Source: Natrialbaceae archaeon
GTDB lineage: Archaea; Halobacteriota; Halobacteria; Halobacteriales; Natrialbaceae
Length of the DNA: 5,942 nt
Assembly: GCA_003552885.1 (NCBI GenBank)
Contig: PUPA01000111.1
Coordinates: 1-5,942 of the forward strand
Direction of reading: 5' to 3'
In this document: positions 1 through 4,595 of the stretch, piece by piece
Layout of the letters: every line of letters begins with the position of its first letter
Numbering within the stretch: the first letter of the stretch is position 1
Notes under the pieces: generated by a model
What the model was told of the DNA's origin: nothing
Database searches by the model: none
The model's input: the letters and a program-made list of their open reading frames with translations, nothing else
Made by a program: the position numbers and the translations under genes

Positions 1-381
1 CATCATCTCGTCGACCTCCCTCACGGTCATCTCCGGGCTCGCGGTGACGACCGACTCGTAGGGGATGATGAGCTCGTCGGCGCTTTTGACCCGCTCGATC
101 TCCTCGACCGTCCGGTCGACGGTCATGTTCCGGTGGAGCACGCCGAGCCCGCCGTGGCGGGCCATCGCGATGGCCATCCCGCTCTCGGTGACGGTGTCCA
201 TCGCCGCCGACAGGATCGGCACGGAGACCTCGACGTTCTTCGAGACCCGCGAGCCGAGGTCGGCGTCGTCGGGTTCGACGCGGCTCTCTTTCGGTCGTAA
301 CAGCACGTCGTCGAAGGTGAGTGCCTCCGGCACCTCGAGTTTCGAGGAAAACGGGGACGGATCGGGAACGTCGTTCGCCAT
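1..381 (-). CDS. guaB: IMP dehydrogenase, N-terminal part (runs off the left edge)
   Basis: IMP dehydrogenase oxidises IMP to XMP with NAD+, the committed step of guanine nucleotide synthesis in the cytoplasm. The 127 residues visible begin MANDVPDPSP and carry family landmarks: TFDDVLLRP at 22-30, VPILSAAMDTVTESGMA at about 54-70 and HGGLGVLHRN at 76-85. These form the first strands of the TIM barrel. The last residues (about 105-127) enter the region where the CBS-domain insert begins. The catalytic Cys loop and most of the barrel lie outside the window, since the family is usually near 500 aa. The ATG at 379-381 is chosen because a TATA-like GTTTTTG sits 27 nt upstream on the minus strand, which fits a leaderless transcript. 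The gene is divergent from the next transcription unit. The identification is secure; only the completeness of the gene is unknown. Confidence 0.96.
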   Translation of the reverse strand, partial: MANDVPDPSPFSSKLEVPEALTFDDVLLRPKESRVEPDDADLGSRVSKNVEVSVPILSAAMDTVTESGMAIAMARHGGLGVLHRNMTVDRTVEEIERVKSADELIIPYESVVTASPEMTVREVDEMM

Positions 382-404
382 GTAAACCGTCGGATGTCCC
401 GCGG

Positions 405-411
405 CAAAAAC
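405..411 (-). promoter_or_regulatory. TATA element of guaB
   Basis: The minus strand reads GTTTTTG here, centred 27 nt upstream of the guaB ATG in an otherwise GC-rich gap. This is the spacing expected for an archaeal TATA box driving a leaderless mRNA. The call rests on position and base composition only. Confidence 0.55.
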
Positions 412-470
412 GTTCCGAGAACGCGCCGTCGGGGAGCTCCGGCGCGGCCCCGAATCCGACCTGCTCACCC

Positions 471-496
471 CACGACGGCGGCCCCCGGGGGTCGTG
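471..496. repeat. Inverted repeat upstream of the 515-523 promoter
   Basis: CACGAC (471-476) and GTCGTG (491-496) are perfect inverted arms, and the spacer contains the palindrome CCCCCGGGGG (482-491). It lies about 20 bp upstream of the TATA element at 515-523, in the guaB/small-ORF divergent gap. It could be an operator, but GC-rich palindromes arise easily by chance at this composition. Confidence 0.3.
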
Positions 497-514
497 TACC
501 CGACTCTCACACAA

Positions 515-523
515 TTTTTATTA
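515..523 (+). promoter_or_regulatory. TATA element driving the 547 small ORF and downstream gene
   Basis: TTTTTATTA is the strongest A/T block between guaB and the membrane protein. Its centre (519) lies 28 nt upstream of the A of the ATG at 547, the leaderless spacing seen at other genes in this window. No TATA-like sequence is found at the matching distance upstream of the start at 730. This promoter therefore probably serves both the small ORF and the membrane protein gene. Confidence 0.65.
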
Positions 524-546
524 CCGAACGAGGAGTGTGGGTGGAT

Positions 547-726
547 ATGAGCACTGTGAGTGCAGATACGTCCCGAACCGTCGGTCGGTCGAGCGTCGCC
601 GCGTCCACGTTCGGGAAATTTACATTCACAGTGTGGAGCTTTCTCCGGTCGATGGAGAGCGCCGCGCCGGTCGGCCCCGATCGGCGCCACCACCCATCGG
701 CCCCGGGTTACGGCCATCGTCCGTAA
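547..726 (+). CDS. Possible 59-aa leaderless small protein, unknown function
   Basis: The ORF begins MSTVSADTSRTVGRSS and ends GHRP. I do not recognise it. Residues about 20-35 (STFGKFTFTVWSFLRS) form an aromatic, possibly amphipathic stretch, and the tail is rich in Pro, His and Arg. Two points favour translation: a good TATA element lies 28 nt upstream of the ATG, and the TAA stop (724-726) lies 3 nt before the ATG at 730, an arrangement typical of translational coupling. Points against are its short length, poor conservation evidence and a low-complexity tail. It could instead be a 5' leader of about 180 nt for the membrane protein gene. The frame is open further upstream, but any earlier start would lie in or before the promoter. 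Confidence 0.4.
   Translation: MSTVSADTSRTVGRSSVAASTFGKFTFTVWSFLRSMESAAPVGPDRRHHPSAPGYGHRP
616..624 (+). promoter_or_regulatory. Possible second TATA element (AAATTTACA)
   Basis: AAATTTACA stands out in GC-rich surroundings inside the small ORF. If used, transcription would begin near 648, giving the membrane protein gene an approximately 80-nt leader or starting an internal ATG at 652. The placement does not match any annotated start exactly, so it is a weak call. Confidence 0.25.
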
Positions 727-729
727 CGA

Positions 730-1623
730 ATGAGCACGTCCCAACACCCGATCGCACTCCGCCTAGAGCGGCTCATCGGCGGCGACGCGCGGCTGCTCGC
801 GCTCGTCATGTGGCTGCCGCTCATCGACGGCATCTTCCCCGCGCTCATCCTCGCGGGGGCACTCGATGACCCCCTGGGTGCGCTCCAGGTCGGACTGCTC
901 ATCTTCGGGGGGAGCGCCACGGTCGCTGTCATCCTCGCGGACATGGACGGTACGCCCCGCGAGCAGGCGACGGTCGTCCTGGTGGTCGGCTTGCCACTGA
1001 TCGTCGTCGCCGCGGTCCAGGCCTCGCTCGCACCCGCCATCGGTAGCGTCCTCGACGTCGTGATCTTCGAGCGGTTCGCTGCCATCGTGATCGCCGCCAT
1101 CGCGGCCAAGACCGCGAGCGCGACGATCGGTGACTACCTCCCGAGCCCCGCGGTCATCATCGCCCTCGGGCTCGTCGCCAGCCTCGATCCGGCCGGTGCC
1201 CAGTTCGTCGTGATGAGCGACCCCGCGCTGGTCGCGAACGCCACCTTCGCCGCGGTCGTCGGCGTCGCGTTCGCGCTCTCGATCGCACTCGGCGGACCGT
1301 ACCTCCGGGAGTACCTCGACATCGACCGGTTCCGGTTCGGCAGCGCCGTCGCCCTCGGCCTCCTCCCCCTGTCGCTTCTTGGGATGCCCTTCGGCAACGC
1401 CCCGCTGGCGGTCCTCGCCGTGGCGGCGATCTTCGCGTTCGACCCCGACCTCGACGGATCGCCGGTCGAGGGGGCCGTCGGCGATCCGCCGGAGGACGAC
1501 CCCGGAGCCGACGACGATGCGTCCGAGGCGCCGACCGACCGCGACCCGGCCGGCGTCGAGGGCTCCGAGGCCTACCCCGGCGACGACACCACCGACACCG
1601 CCGGCCGGGCCCCGTGGCTGTAG
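730..1623 (+). CDS. Haloarchaeal polytopic membrane protein (DUF5794-like), unknown function
   Basis: This 297-aa protein has about seven or eight hydrophobic segments (roughly 21-43, 51-71, 81-103, 114-130, 140-160, 169-188, 204-220 and 223-237). They are followed by a strongly acidic, disordered-looking tail (238-297, rich in D, E, P, G and T) that probably lies in solution beside the membrane. There is no signal peptide of the usual kind; the N-terminus is short and polar. Conserved-looking polar residues within the membrane part include D33 (WLPLIDGIFPAL), D71/D73 and D153. From memory it resembles a haloarchaeal family listed as DUF5794; that assignment was not checked. No enzymatic or transporter motif is visible. 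The ATG at 730 has no Shine-Dalgarno and no TATA at leaderless distance, so it is probably read from the upstream promoter, perhaps coupled to the small ORF ending 3 nt before it. Confidence 0.85.
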   Translation: MSTSQHPIALRLERLIGGDARLLALVMWLPLIDGIFPALILAGALDDPLGALQVGLLIFGGSATVAVILADMDGTPREQATVVLVVGLPLIVVAAVQASLAPAIGSVLDVVIFERFAAIVIAAIAAKTASATIGDYLPSPAVIIALGLVASLDPAGAQFVVMSDPALVANATFAAVVGVAFALSIALGGPYLREYLDIDRFRFGSAVALGLLPLSLLGMPFGNAPLAVLAVAAIFAFDPDLDGSPVEGAVGDPPEDDPGADDDASEAPTDRDPAGVEGSEAYPGDDTTDTAGRAPWL

Positions 1624-1640
1624 CCCCGAACCGTAACGCC

Positions 1641-1646
1641 TTTACT
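1641..1646 (+). promoter_or_regulatory. TATA element of tRNA-Trp
   Basis: TTTACT is centred about 27 nt upstream of the first base of the tRNA (1671) and 18 nt after the preceding stop codon. The position is that of an archaeal TATA box, so the tRNA has its own promoter. Confidence 0.6.
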
Positions 1647-1670
1647 CGGCTTTCGCCAACCTCCCCCCGA

Positions 1671-1847
1671 GGGGTCGTGGCCAAGCCAGGCATGGCGACT
1701 GACTCCAGAGGCACCGCGCCCGGGACGAAACTCCAGACTGATATACTGATCGGACGCCTGATCAGCGGCCGTGTGATGACCCTCTGGAGTTCCGAGGCGC
1801 ACACCGGAGATATCAGTCGATCGGGGGTTCAAATCCCTCCGACCCCA
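1671..1847 (+). tRNA. tRNA-Trp (CCA) with 103-nt intron
   Basis: Exon 1 is 1671-1708 and exon 2 is 1812-1847. The acceptor GGGGTCG (1671-1677) pairs fully with CGACCCC (1840-1846), and the discriminator is A1847; CCA is not encoded. The D stem is GCCA/TGGC, the anticodon stem ACTGA (1698-1702) pairs with TCAGT (1813-1817), and the anticodon CCA is 1705-1707. The T arm has loop TTCAAAT (1828-1834). The intron sits at canonical position 37/38. A bulge-helix-bulge is visible: CTCC (1703-1706) pairs with GGAG (1806-1809), flanked by 3-nt bulges AGA (1707-1709) and ATA (1810-1812). Cutting after the second base of each bulge gives an intron of 1709-1811 and restores a 7-nt anticodon loop. The intron size agrees with what is known for Haloferax volcanii tRNA-Trp. 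Confidence 0.97.
1709..1811 (+). ncRNA. tRNA-Trp intron acting as a dual box C/D 2'-O-methylation guide
   Basis: In Haloferax volcanii the tRNA-Trp intron is an established box C/D guide for methylation of C34 and U39 of the same tRNA, and the layout can be read directly here. One guide ends before a canonical D' box CTGA (1746-1749): GACTGAT (1736-1742) is complementary to A38-C44 of the spliced tRNA, and A1741, fifth base before the box, pairs with U39. The other guide follows a canonical C' box GTGATGA (1773-1779): TCTGGAGT (1783-1790) is complementary to the anticodon loop, and G1787, fifth base before CCGA (1792-1795), pairs with C34. The terminal C/D motif is degenerate: GGGACGA (1722-1728) with CCGA, closed by stem GCGCC/GGCGC (1716-1720/1796-1800). 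The spacer between D' and C' forms hairpin CTGATC/GATCAG (1746-1751/1760-1765). Confidence 0.88.
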
Positions 1848-1849
1848 TT

Positions 1850-1879
1850 CTCGCGACGAACGACGCCGTGAGTCGCGAG
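1850..1879. repeat. Inverted repeat just downstream of tRNA-Trp
   Basis: CTCGCGAC (1850-1857) and GTCGCGAG (1872-1879) are perfect 8-bp inverted arms with a 14-nt loop, starting 2 nt after the tRNA-Trp 3' end. The RNA hairpin could assist 3' processing or termination, though no T-run follows. The distal arm overlaps the left end of the palindromic element at 1866-1961. Confidence 0.55.
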
Positions 1880-1961
1880 TACTGGACGAGGAGGATTTGA
1901 ATCAGGGGGCAGCTTCGCTGCGACCGTGGTTCAAATCTTTGTGACCATTTCTGACTCACGG
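1866..1961. repeat. Near-palindromic 96-bp element with tRNA 3'-end-like cores
   Basis: The element is bounded by perfect 9-bp inverted repeats CCGTGAGTC (1866-1874) and GACTCACGG (1953-1961). Inside are a second inverted pair GATTTGAA/TTCAAATC (1894-1901/1930-1937) and a central hairpin GCAGC-TTC-GCTGC (1909-1921). Each half therefore reads, outward from the centre, GCTGC, then a T-loop-like TTCAAATC, then GACTCACGG. The halves are about 48 and 45 nt long. It carries no ORF of note. It fills most of the gap between two convergent tRNA genes and may be a decayed attachment site, a miniature mobile element or a structured RNA. The repeats are seen directly; the function is unknown. Confidence 0.6.
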
Positions 1962-2001
1962 ACTCCTGGCTACGCTCGTCGTCTGTGTTCGTCAGAAATG
2001 G
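1945..2001. repeat. Inverted repeat just downstream of tRNA-Val
   Basis: CCATTTCTGAC (1945-1955) and GTCAGAAATGG (1991-2001) are perfect 11-bp arms. A further 6-bp inner helix with one G-U pair is possible: ACGGAC/GTCTGT (1958-1963/1981-1986). The right arm includes the last three bases of the tRNA-Val gene (1999-2001), so the left arm duplicates the tRNA 3' terminus and its flank in reverse orientation. Confidence 0.6.
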
Positions 2002-2073
2002 GTTGGGGCAGATTTGAACTGCCGACTTCCTCCGTGTGAAGGAGGTATCATAACCGGACTAGATCACCAACCC
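1999..2073 (-). tRNA. tRNA-Val (CAC)
   Basis: On the minus strand the acceptor GGGTTGG (2073-2067) pairs with CCAACCC (2006-2000), and the discriminator is A (1999). The anticodon stem CCTCC (2045-2041) pairs with GGAGG (2033-2029) around the 7-nt loop TTCACAC, placing anticodon CAC at 2038-2036, which reads the valine codon GUG. The T arm has loop TTCAAAT, and the D arm is present with a weak last pair. There is no intron and CCA is not encoded. It converges on tRNA-Trp. A TATA-like element lies 29 nt upstream, so it is probably transcribed on its own. Confidence 0.96.
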
Positions 2074-2099
2074 GCACCGTTCGTTACCCGTCGATTCGA

Positions 2100-2105
2100 C
2101 TTAAG
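2100..2105 (-). promoter_or_regulatory. TATA element of tRNA-Val
   Basis: CTTAAG is the A/T block centred about 29 nt upstream of the tRNA-Val 5' end (2073) on the minus strand. It lies between the tRNA and the stop codon of the preceding minus-strand gene. Confidence 0.5.
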
Positions 2106-2125
2106 AGTTCCCTTCGAAAACCGGC

Positions 2126-2374
2126 CTACCGGAGGCCTCCGAGACGCTGACGGGCGCCCGCGAGGGAGTCGCGAGCCCCCCGCTCGGCCCGTCGTTCGGC
2201 CGATCTGACGTCCGCGACGATCGATTCGACGCGGCCCGGTTCGGGCTCTGGCTCCCGGCCGAGGCGCCGCCGAACGCGGCCCTCGACCGACCGGAATTGC
2301 TCTGTGACGCCGAGTTTCGCGTGTGTCGCCGCTCGCTTCAGGTAGTACGCCGAATCCTCGAAGTGTTTGTTCAT
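2126..2374 (-). CDS. Small charged haloarchaeal protein, unknown function
   Basis: This is an 82-aa protein beginning MNKHFEDSAYYLKRAATHAKLGV. It is predicted to be mostly helical: helices at about 5-39 and 49-79 are joined by an acidic-proline turn REPEPEPG (40-47). Charged residues alternate with Ala, Leu and Val, suggesting an amphipathic helical hairpin or coiled coil. It has no Cys, membrane segment or known catalytic motif. It resembles small conserved haloarchaeal proteins of unknown function (possibly DUF7553, from memory). The ATG at 2372-2374 is preferred over an in-frame GTG 21 nt upstream because a TATA element at 2401-2407 places the transcript start at or near this ATG. It follows the 160-aa gene on the same strand after 90 nt, with its own promoter in that gap. 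Confidence 0.8.
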   Translation of the reverse strand: MNKHFEDSAYYLKRAATHAKLGVTEQFRSVEGRVRRRLGREPEPEPGRVESIVADVRSAERRAERGARDSLAGARQRLGGLR

Positions 2375-2400
2375 CGCTGCCCGACAGTACGTCACTCGAG

Positions 2401-2407
2401 AATAAAG
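2401..2407 (-). promoter_or_regulatory. TATA element of the 82-aa gene, with adjacent palindrome
   Basis: The minus strand reads CTTTATT, centred about 29-30 nt upstream of the ATG at 2374. The palindrome TTCGCGAA (2412-2419) lies immediately upstream of the box and could be a regulator site. This spacing decides the start codon of the gene. Confidence 0.6.
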
Positions 2408-2447
2408 TCCTTTCGCGAAGGTCAGATCTCTCCCGGAGTGGTGTGGA

Positions 2448-2461
2448 CCGCCCGCGGGCGG
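2448..2461. repeat. 14-bp perfect palindrome after the 160-aa gene
   Basis: CCGCCCGCGGGCGG is a perfect palindrome beginning 3 nt after the stop codon of the minus-strand 160-aa gene. It could form a hairpin at the end of the transcript, but no T-run follows, so calling it a terminator is speculative. Confidence 0.3.
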
Positions 2462-2464
2462 GAC

Positions 2465-2947
2465 TCAGCCGCCGTGGTCGGGCAGGTACCGGACGCTCAC
2501 CAGCCCGTCGTCGGCCGACCGGCGTACCTCGACGCGGACGGCCCCCAGCCGCGCCGCGCGGGCGACCGTCTCCTCGTCCGCGAGGATCTCCGTTGCAACC
2601 GTCTCGACCTCGTCTGACGGCACCGGGAGGAGGTGGAGTTCGCCCCGGCCGGCGCGTTCGACCCGGAGTACCTCGCCGACCTCGGCGTCGGCGACGCGTG
2701 CTCTAGAGTCGCGGGTCGGCTCCAGCTCGCTGTCGACGAGCTCGATCCGCCGGTGTCTCTCGACGTCGACCGCCTCCCAGGTGAGATCCAGGGGTGGCTC
2801 CGTCGCGACCGTTCCCTCGAGAACGTCCCCGACCGCGAGCCCGGGGTTCGAGCCGAGGGTGTGGACCTGTGCGGTCCCGACGTCCCGGAGGACCGCCGTC
2901 TCCTCCTCGGCGTGTGTGACGACGAACGTGCCCGTCTTCTCGGTCAT
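2465..2947 (-). CDS. Conserved haloarchaeal protein (DUF5812-like), unknown function
   Basis: This is a 160-aa acidic soluble protein beginning MTEKTGTFVVTHAEEETAVLRDV. The N-terminal 60 residues look like a small beta domain (TGTFVVTHA; TAVLRDV; QVHTL; DVLEGTVATEPP). The C-terminal part has VGEVLRVERAGRGELHLLPV (90-109), then a helix DEVETVATEILADEETVARAARLG (112-135), then VRVEVR and LVSVRYLP. From memory it matches a haloarchaeal family listed as DUF5812; the function is unknown. There are no transmembrane segments and no Cys. The ATG at 2945-2947 leaves 99 nt to the divergent pgi start. Only a weak box (minus-strand CCGAAAG near 2971-2977) lies at leaderless distance. The same frame stays open far upstream opposite pgi, but that part is antisense shadow. 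Confidence 0.85.
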   Translation of the reverse strand: MTEKTGTFVVTHAEEETAVLRDVGTAQVHTLGSNPGLAVGDVLEGTVATEPPLDLTWEAVDVERHRRIELVDSELEPTRDSRARVADAEVGEVLRVERAGRGELHLLPVPSDEVETVATEILADEETVARAARLGAVRVEVRRSADDGLVSVRYLPDHGG

Positions 2948-2972
2948 ACCCGACGGGAGGACGCCGACGGCT

Positions 2973-2991
2973 TTCGGGGTTTCGCCCCGAA
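2973..2991. repeat. Hairpin in the divergent pgi promoter region
   Basis: TTCGGGG (2973-2979) and CCCCGAA (2985-2991) form a perfect 7-bp stem with loop TTTCG, about 26 bp upstream of the pgi TATA box and near the presumed promoter of the divergent gene. It could be an operator shared by both genes; there is no other evidence. Confidence 0.35.
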
Positions 2992-3016
2992 CGGCGCGAC
3001 CCGCGTTGCGGAACGA

Positions 3017-3022
3017 CTTTAC
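3017..3022 (+). promoter_or_regulatory. TATA element of pgi
   Basis: CTTTAC is centred about 27 nt upstream of the pgi ATG at 3047, consistent with a leaderless transcript. It supports this ATG rather than the in-frame open sequence extending back to 2633. Confidence 0.65.
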
Positions 3023-3046
3023 CGCCGGCAGACACCCTCTCTGGCC

Positions 3047-4342
3047 ATGGACGTCGACATCGGCAACGCCCTCTCGTCGGTCGCCTCGCCGGGGGTCTCC
3101 CGGGACTCCCTGGAGCGACTCGACGAGCGGGTCGCACTCGCACACGAGCGGATCGAGGCCGGACGGAACGCGGACGCCCACGGCTACGCCGCGTTGAACC
3201 TCCCGGAGCGGACCGATCCGGACGCCGTCCGGGCGGTCGCCGACTCCCTCGGGGATCCCGAGGCGCTCGTGACCGTCGGCATCGGCGGTAGCGCCCTCGG
3301 CGCCGCGACGATCACCGACGCGCTCGGTGCCGGCCTCGAGACGGCTTACCTCGACAACGTCGACCCCGCCTGGATCGCCGAGCGTCTCGGTCGGCTCCCG
3401 CTCTCGGAGACGGCGGTCAACGTCGTCTCCCGGTCGGGGACCACGGCGGAGACGCTCGCGAACTTCCTCGTCGTCCGGGAGGTGTTCGCCGACGCGGGCG
3501 TCGACTGGACCGAACGAACGGTCGTCACGACCGGCGAGTCGGGGCCGCTCGCGGAGCTCGCCGACCGCCACGACCTGTCGCGGCTCTCGGTTCCCGAGGG
3601 CGTCCCGGGACGGTTCTCCGCGCTGTCGCCGGTCGGGCTCCTCGCGGCCGCCCTCGCCGACGTCGACCTCGAGGCGCTTCTGGCCGGCGCCCGCGCCGAG
3701 GCCGAGAGCCTCACCGAGTCGCTTTTCGACTGCCCGGCTTACGCCTACGGCGCGACCGCCTACGCGTTGAACTGCCGTGGGGCGTCGATCAACGCGATGA
3801 TGCCCTACGCCGAGTCCCTCGAAACCTACGCCGAGTGGTTCGCCCAGCTGTGGGCCGAGAGCCTCGGGAAAGACGGTCTCGGGGCGACCCCGGTGTGCGC
3901 GCTCGGCGCGACCGACCAGCACTCCCAGCTCCAGCTCTACCGGGCGGGCCCCCGGGACAAGCTCGTCACGTTCGTCGTCCCCTCCGGGCGTCCCGAGCTC
4001 CAGATCCCCGACACGGAGGTCGACGAGCTCGCCTACCTCGGGGGGACGGACCTCGGCACGTTGCTCGACGCGGAGTTCGCGGCGACGGAGGCGAGCCTCG
4101 CGGCGGCGGGCCGGCCGAACGTCCGTATCGAGCTCGACCGCGTCGACGCCCACGGGCTCGGCGGCCTGCTGTACGGGATGGAAGCCGCCTGCGTGCTCGT
4201 CGGGGAGCTGTCGGGGGTGAACGCCTTCGACCAGCCGGCCGTCGAGTGGGGCAAACGGGCGGCCCGGGGGCTGCTCGGCGGCGGGGAGTTCGAGGAGGCC
4301 GGGGCGATCGCGGGCAAGACGAGCCTCCGCGTCGAGCGTTGA
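3047..4342 (+). CDS. pgi: Glucose-6-phosphate isomerase
   Basis: Phosphoglucose isomerase interconverts glucose 6-phosphate and fructose 6-phosphate in the cytoplasm. In haloarchaea it is expected to serve mainly gluconeogenesis and sugar phosphate supply. The 431-aa protein belongs to the classical two-SIS-domain PGI superfamily, not the cupin type. Visible landmarks are the phosphate-binding GIGGSALG (78-85) and SRSGTT (128-133), signature 1 EGVPGRFSALS (184-194), the conserved ESLGK (271-275), GATDQHSQLQLY with the ring-opening His at 292, and signature 2 SGVNAFDQPAVEWGK (389-403) with the conserved Lys403. All expected active-site blocks are present, and the length is typical of the shorter bacterial/archaeal form. 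The start is fixed by the TATA box 27 nt upstream. The gene is divergent from the 160-aa gene and followed 49 nt later by trm112, which has its own promoter. Confidence 0.96.
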   Translation: MDVDIGNALSSVASPGVSRDSLERLDERVALAHERIEAGRNADAHGYAALNLPERTDPDAVRAVADSLGDPEALVTVGIGGSALGAATITDALGAGLETAYLDNVDPAWIAERLGRLPLSETAVNVVSRSGTTAETLANFLVVREVFADAGVDWTERTVVTTGESGPLAELADRHDLSRLSVPEGVPGRFSALSPVGLLAAALADVDLEALLAGARAEAESLTESLFDCPAYAYGATAYALNCRGASINAMMPYAESLETYAEWFAQLWAESLGKDGLGATPVCALGATDQHSQLQLYRAGPRDKLVTFVVPSGRPELQIPDTEVDELAYLGGTDLGTLLDAEFAATEASLAAAGRPNVRIELDRVDAHGLGGLLYGMEAACVLVGELSGVNAFDQPAVEWGKRAARGLLGGGEFEEAGAIAGKTSLRVER

Positions 4343-4361
4343 GCCACGCCGTTCCCGAAAC

Positions 4362-4367
4362 CTTTTG
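4362..4367 (+). promoter_or_regulatory. TATA element of the trm112-like gene
   Basis: CTTTTG is centred 27-28 nt upstream of the ATG at 4392. It indicates a leaderless transcript and rules against the in-frame upstream ATG at 4365, which overlaps the box. Confidence 0.6.
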
Positions 4368-4391
4368 CCCTCCGGGACCAGCCGACACAGT

Positions 4392-4586
4392 ATGAAAGAG
4401 TCGTTGCTCGAGATCCTCCGCTGTCCGCTCGACAAACACGAACTCGAACTCGAGGACGCCGAGTACGACGGCGAGGAGATCGTCTCCGGAACCCTCGTCT
4501 GCACCGAGTGTGGCGAACGTTACCCGATCGAAGACGGCATCCCGAACCTGCTCCCGCCGGACATGCGCGAGGAGGCGCCGGCCTGA
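4392..4586 (+). CDS. trm112: Trm112-type methyltransferase activator protein
   Basis: Trm112 proteins are small hubs that bind and stabilise several class I methyltransferases acting on tRNA, rRNA and release factors. The 64-aa product begins MKESLLEILRCPLDKHELEL and ends with the family hallmark GERYPIEDGIPNLLPPD (41-57). The zinc-site region has Cys at 11, 37 and 40 (LVCTECG); the first half of the motif is CPLD instead of the CPxC common in other members, so one usual ligand is an Asp or is missing. The same CPLDK form is, from memory, found in haloarchaeal homologues, so it is probably lineage-typical and the protein is intact. The start is set by the TATA box 27-28 nt upstream. The gene is followed after 9 nt by the membrane-anchored protein, so the two probably form an operon. 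Confidence 0.87.
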   Translation: MKESLLEILRCPLDKHELELEDAEYDGEEIVSGTLVCTECGERYPIEDGIPNLLPPDMREEAPA

Positions 4587-4590
4587 GGTG
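4585..4590 (+). promoter_or_regulatory. Shine-Dalgarno-like GAGGTG before the GTG start at 4596
   Basis: GAGGTG overlaps the trm112 stop codon and ends 5 nt before the GTG start of the next gene. It supports the GTG start and re-initiation within a shared transcript. Confidence 0.6.
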
Positions 4591-4595
4591 GGGCC

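Noticed and set aside
1758..1761. Third CTGA in the tRNA-Trp intron as a box D
   Set aside because: The bases upstream do not pair with the tRNA at the required distance, and the site is better explained as part of hairpin CTGATC/GATCAG.
1157..1804. A 215-codon minus-strand open frame opposite the membrane protein and tRNA-Trp
   Set aside because: It crosses the tRNA-Trp gene and is strongly Arg-rich low complexity opposite the acidic tail of the membrane protein.
1614..1871. An 85-codon plus-strand open frame running through tRNA-Trp
   Set aside because: It covers the whole tRNA and intron, which have unambiguous structure; the translated sequence has no meaning.
1848..1998. A CRISPR array or complete mobile element between the tRNAs
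   Set aside because: The repeats are inverted, not direct and regularly spaced, and there is no room for an integrase or transposase gene; at most this is a scar or a miniature element.
2374..2395. A GTG start at 2395 for the 82-aa gene
   Set aside because: The TATA element at 2401-2407 would put this codon upstream of the transcript start; the ATG at 2374 fits the spacing and the family N-terminus MNKHFED.
2633..3046. An N-terminal extension of pgi reaching back to 2633
   Set aside because: It lies antisense to the 160-aa gene, is not part of any PGI, and the TATA box at 3017-3022 places the transcript start at 3047.
2465..4504. A 679-codon open frame on the minus strand, mostly opposite pgi
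   Set aside because: Only its last 160 codons (2465-2947) look like a real protein. The rest is antisense to pgi, rich in Arg, Gly and Val as expected for the shadow of a high-GC gene, and pgi has all its family motifs.
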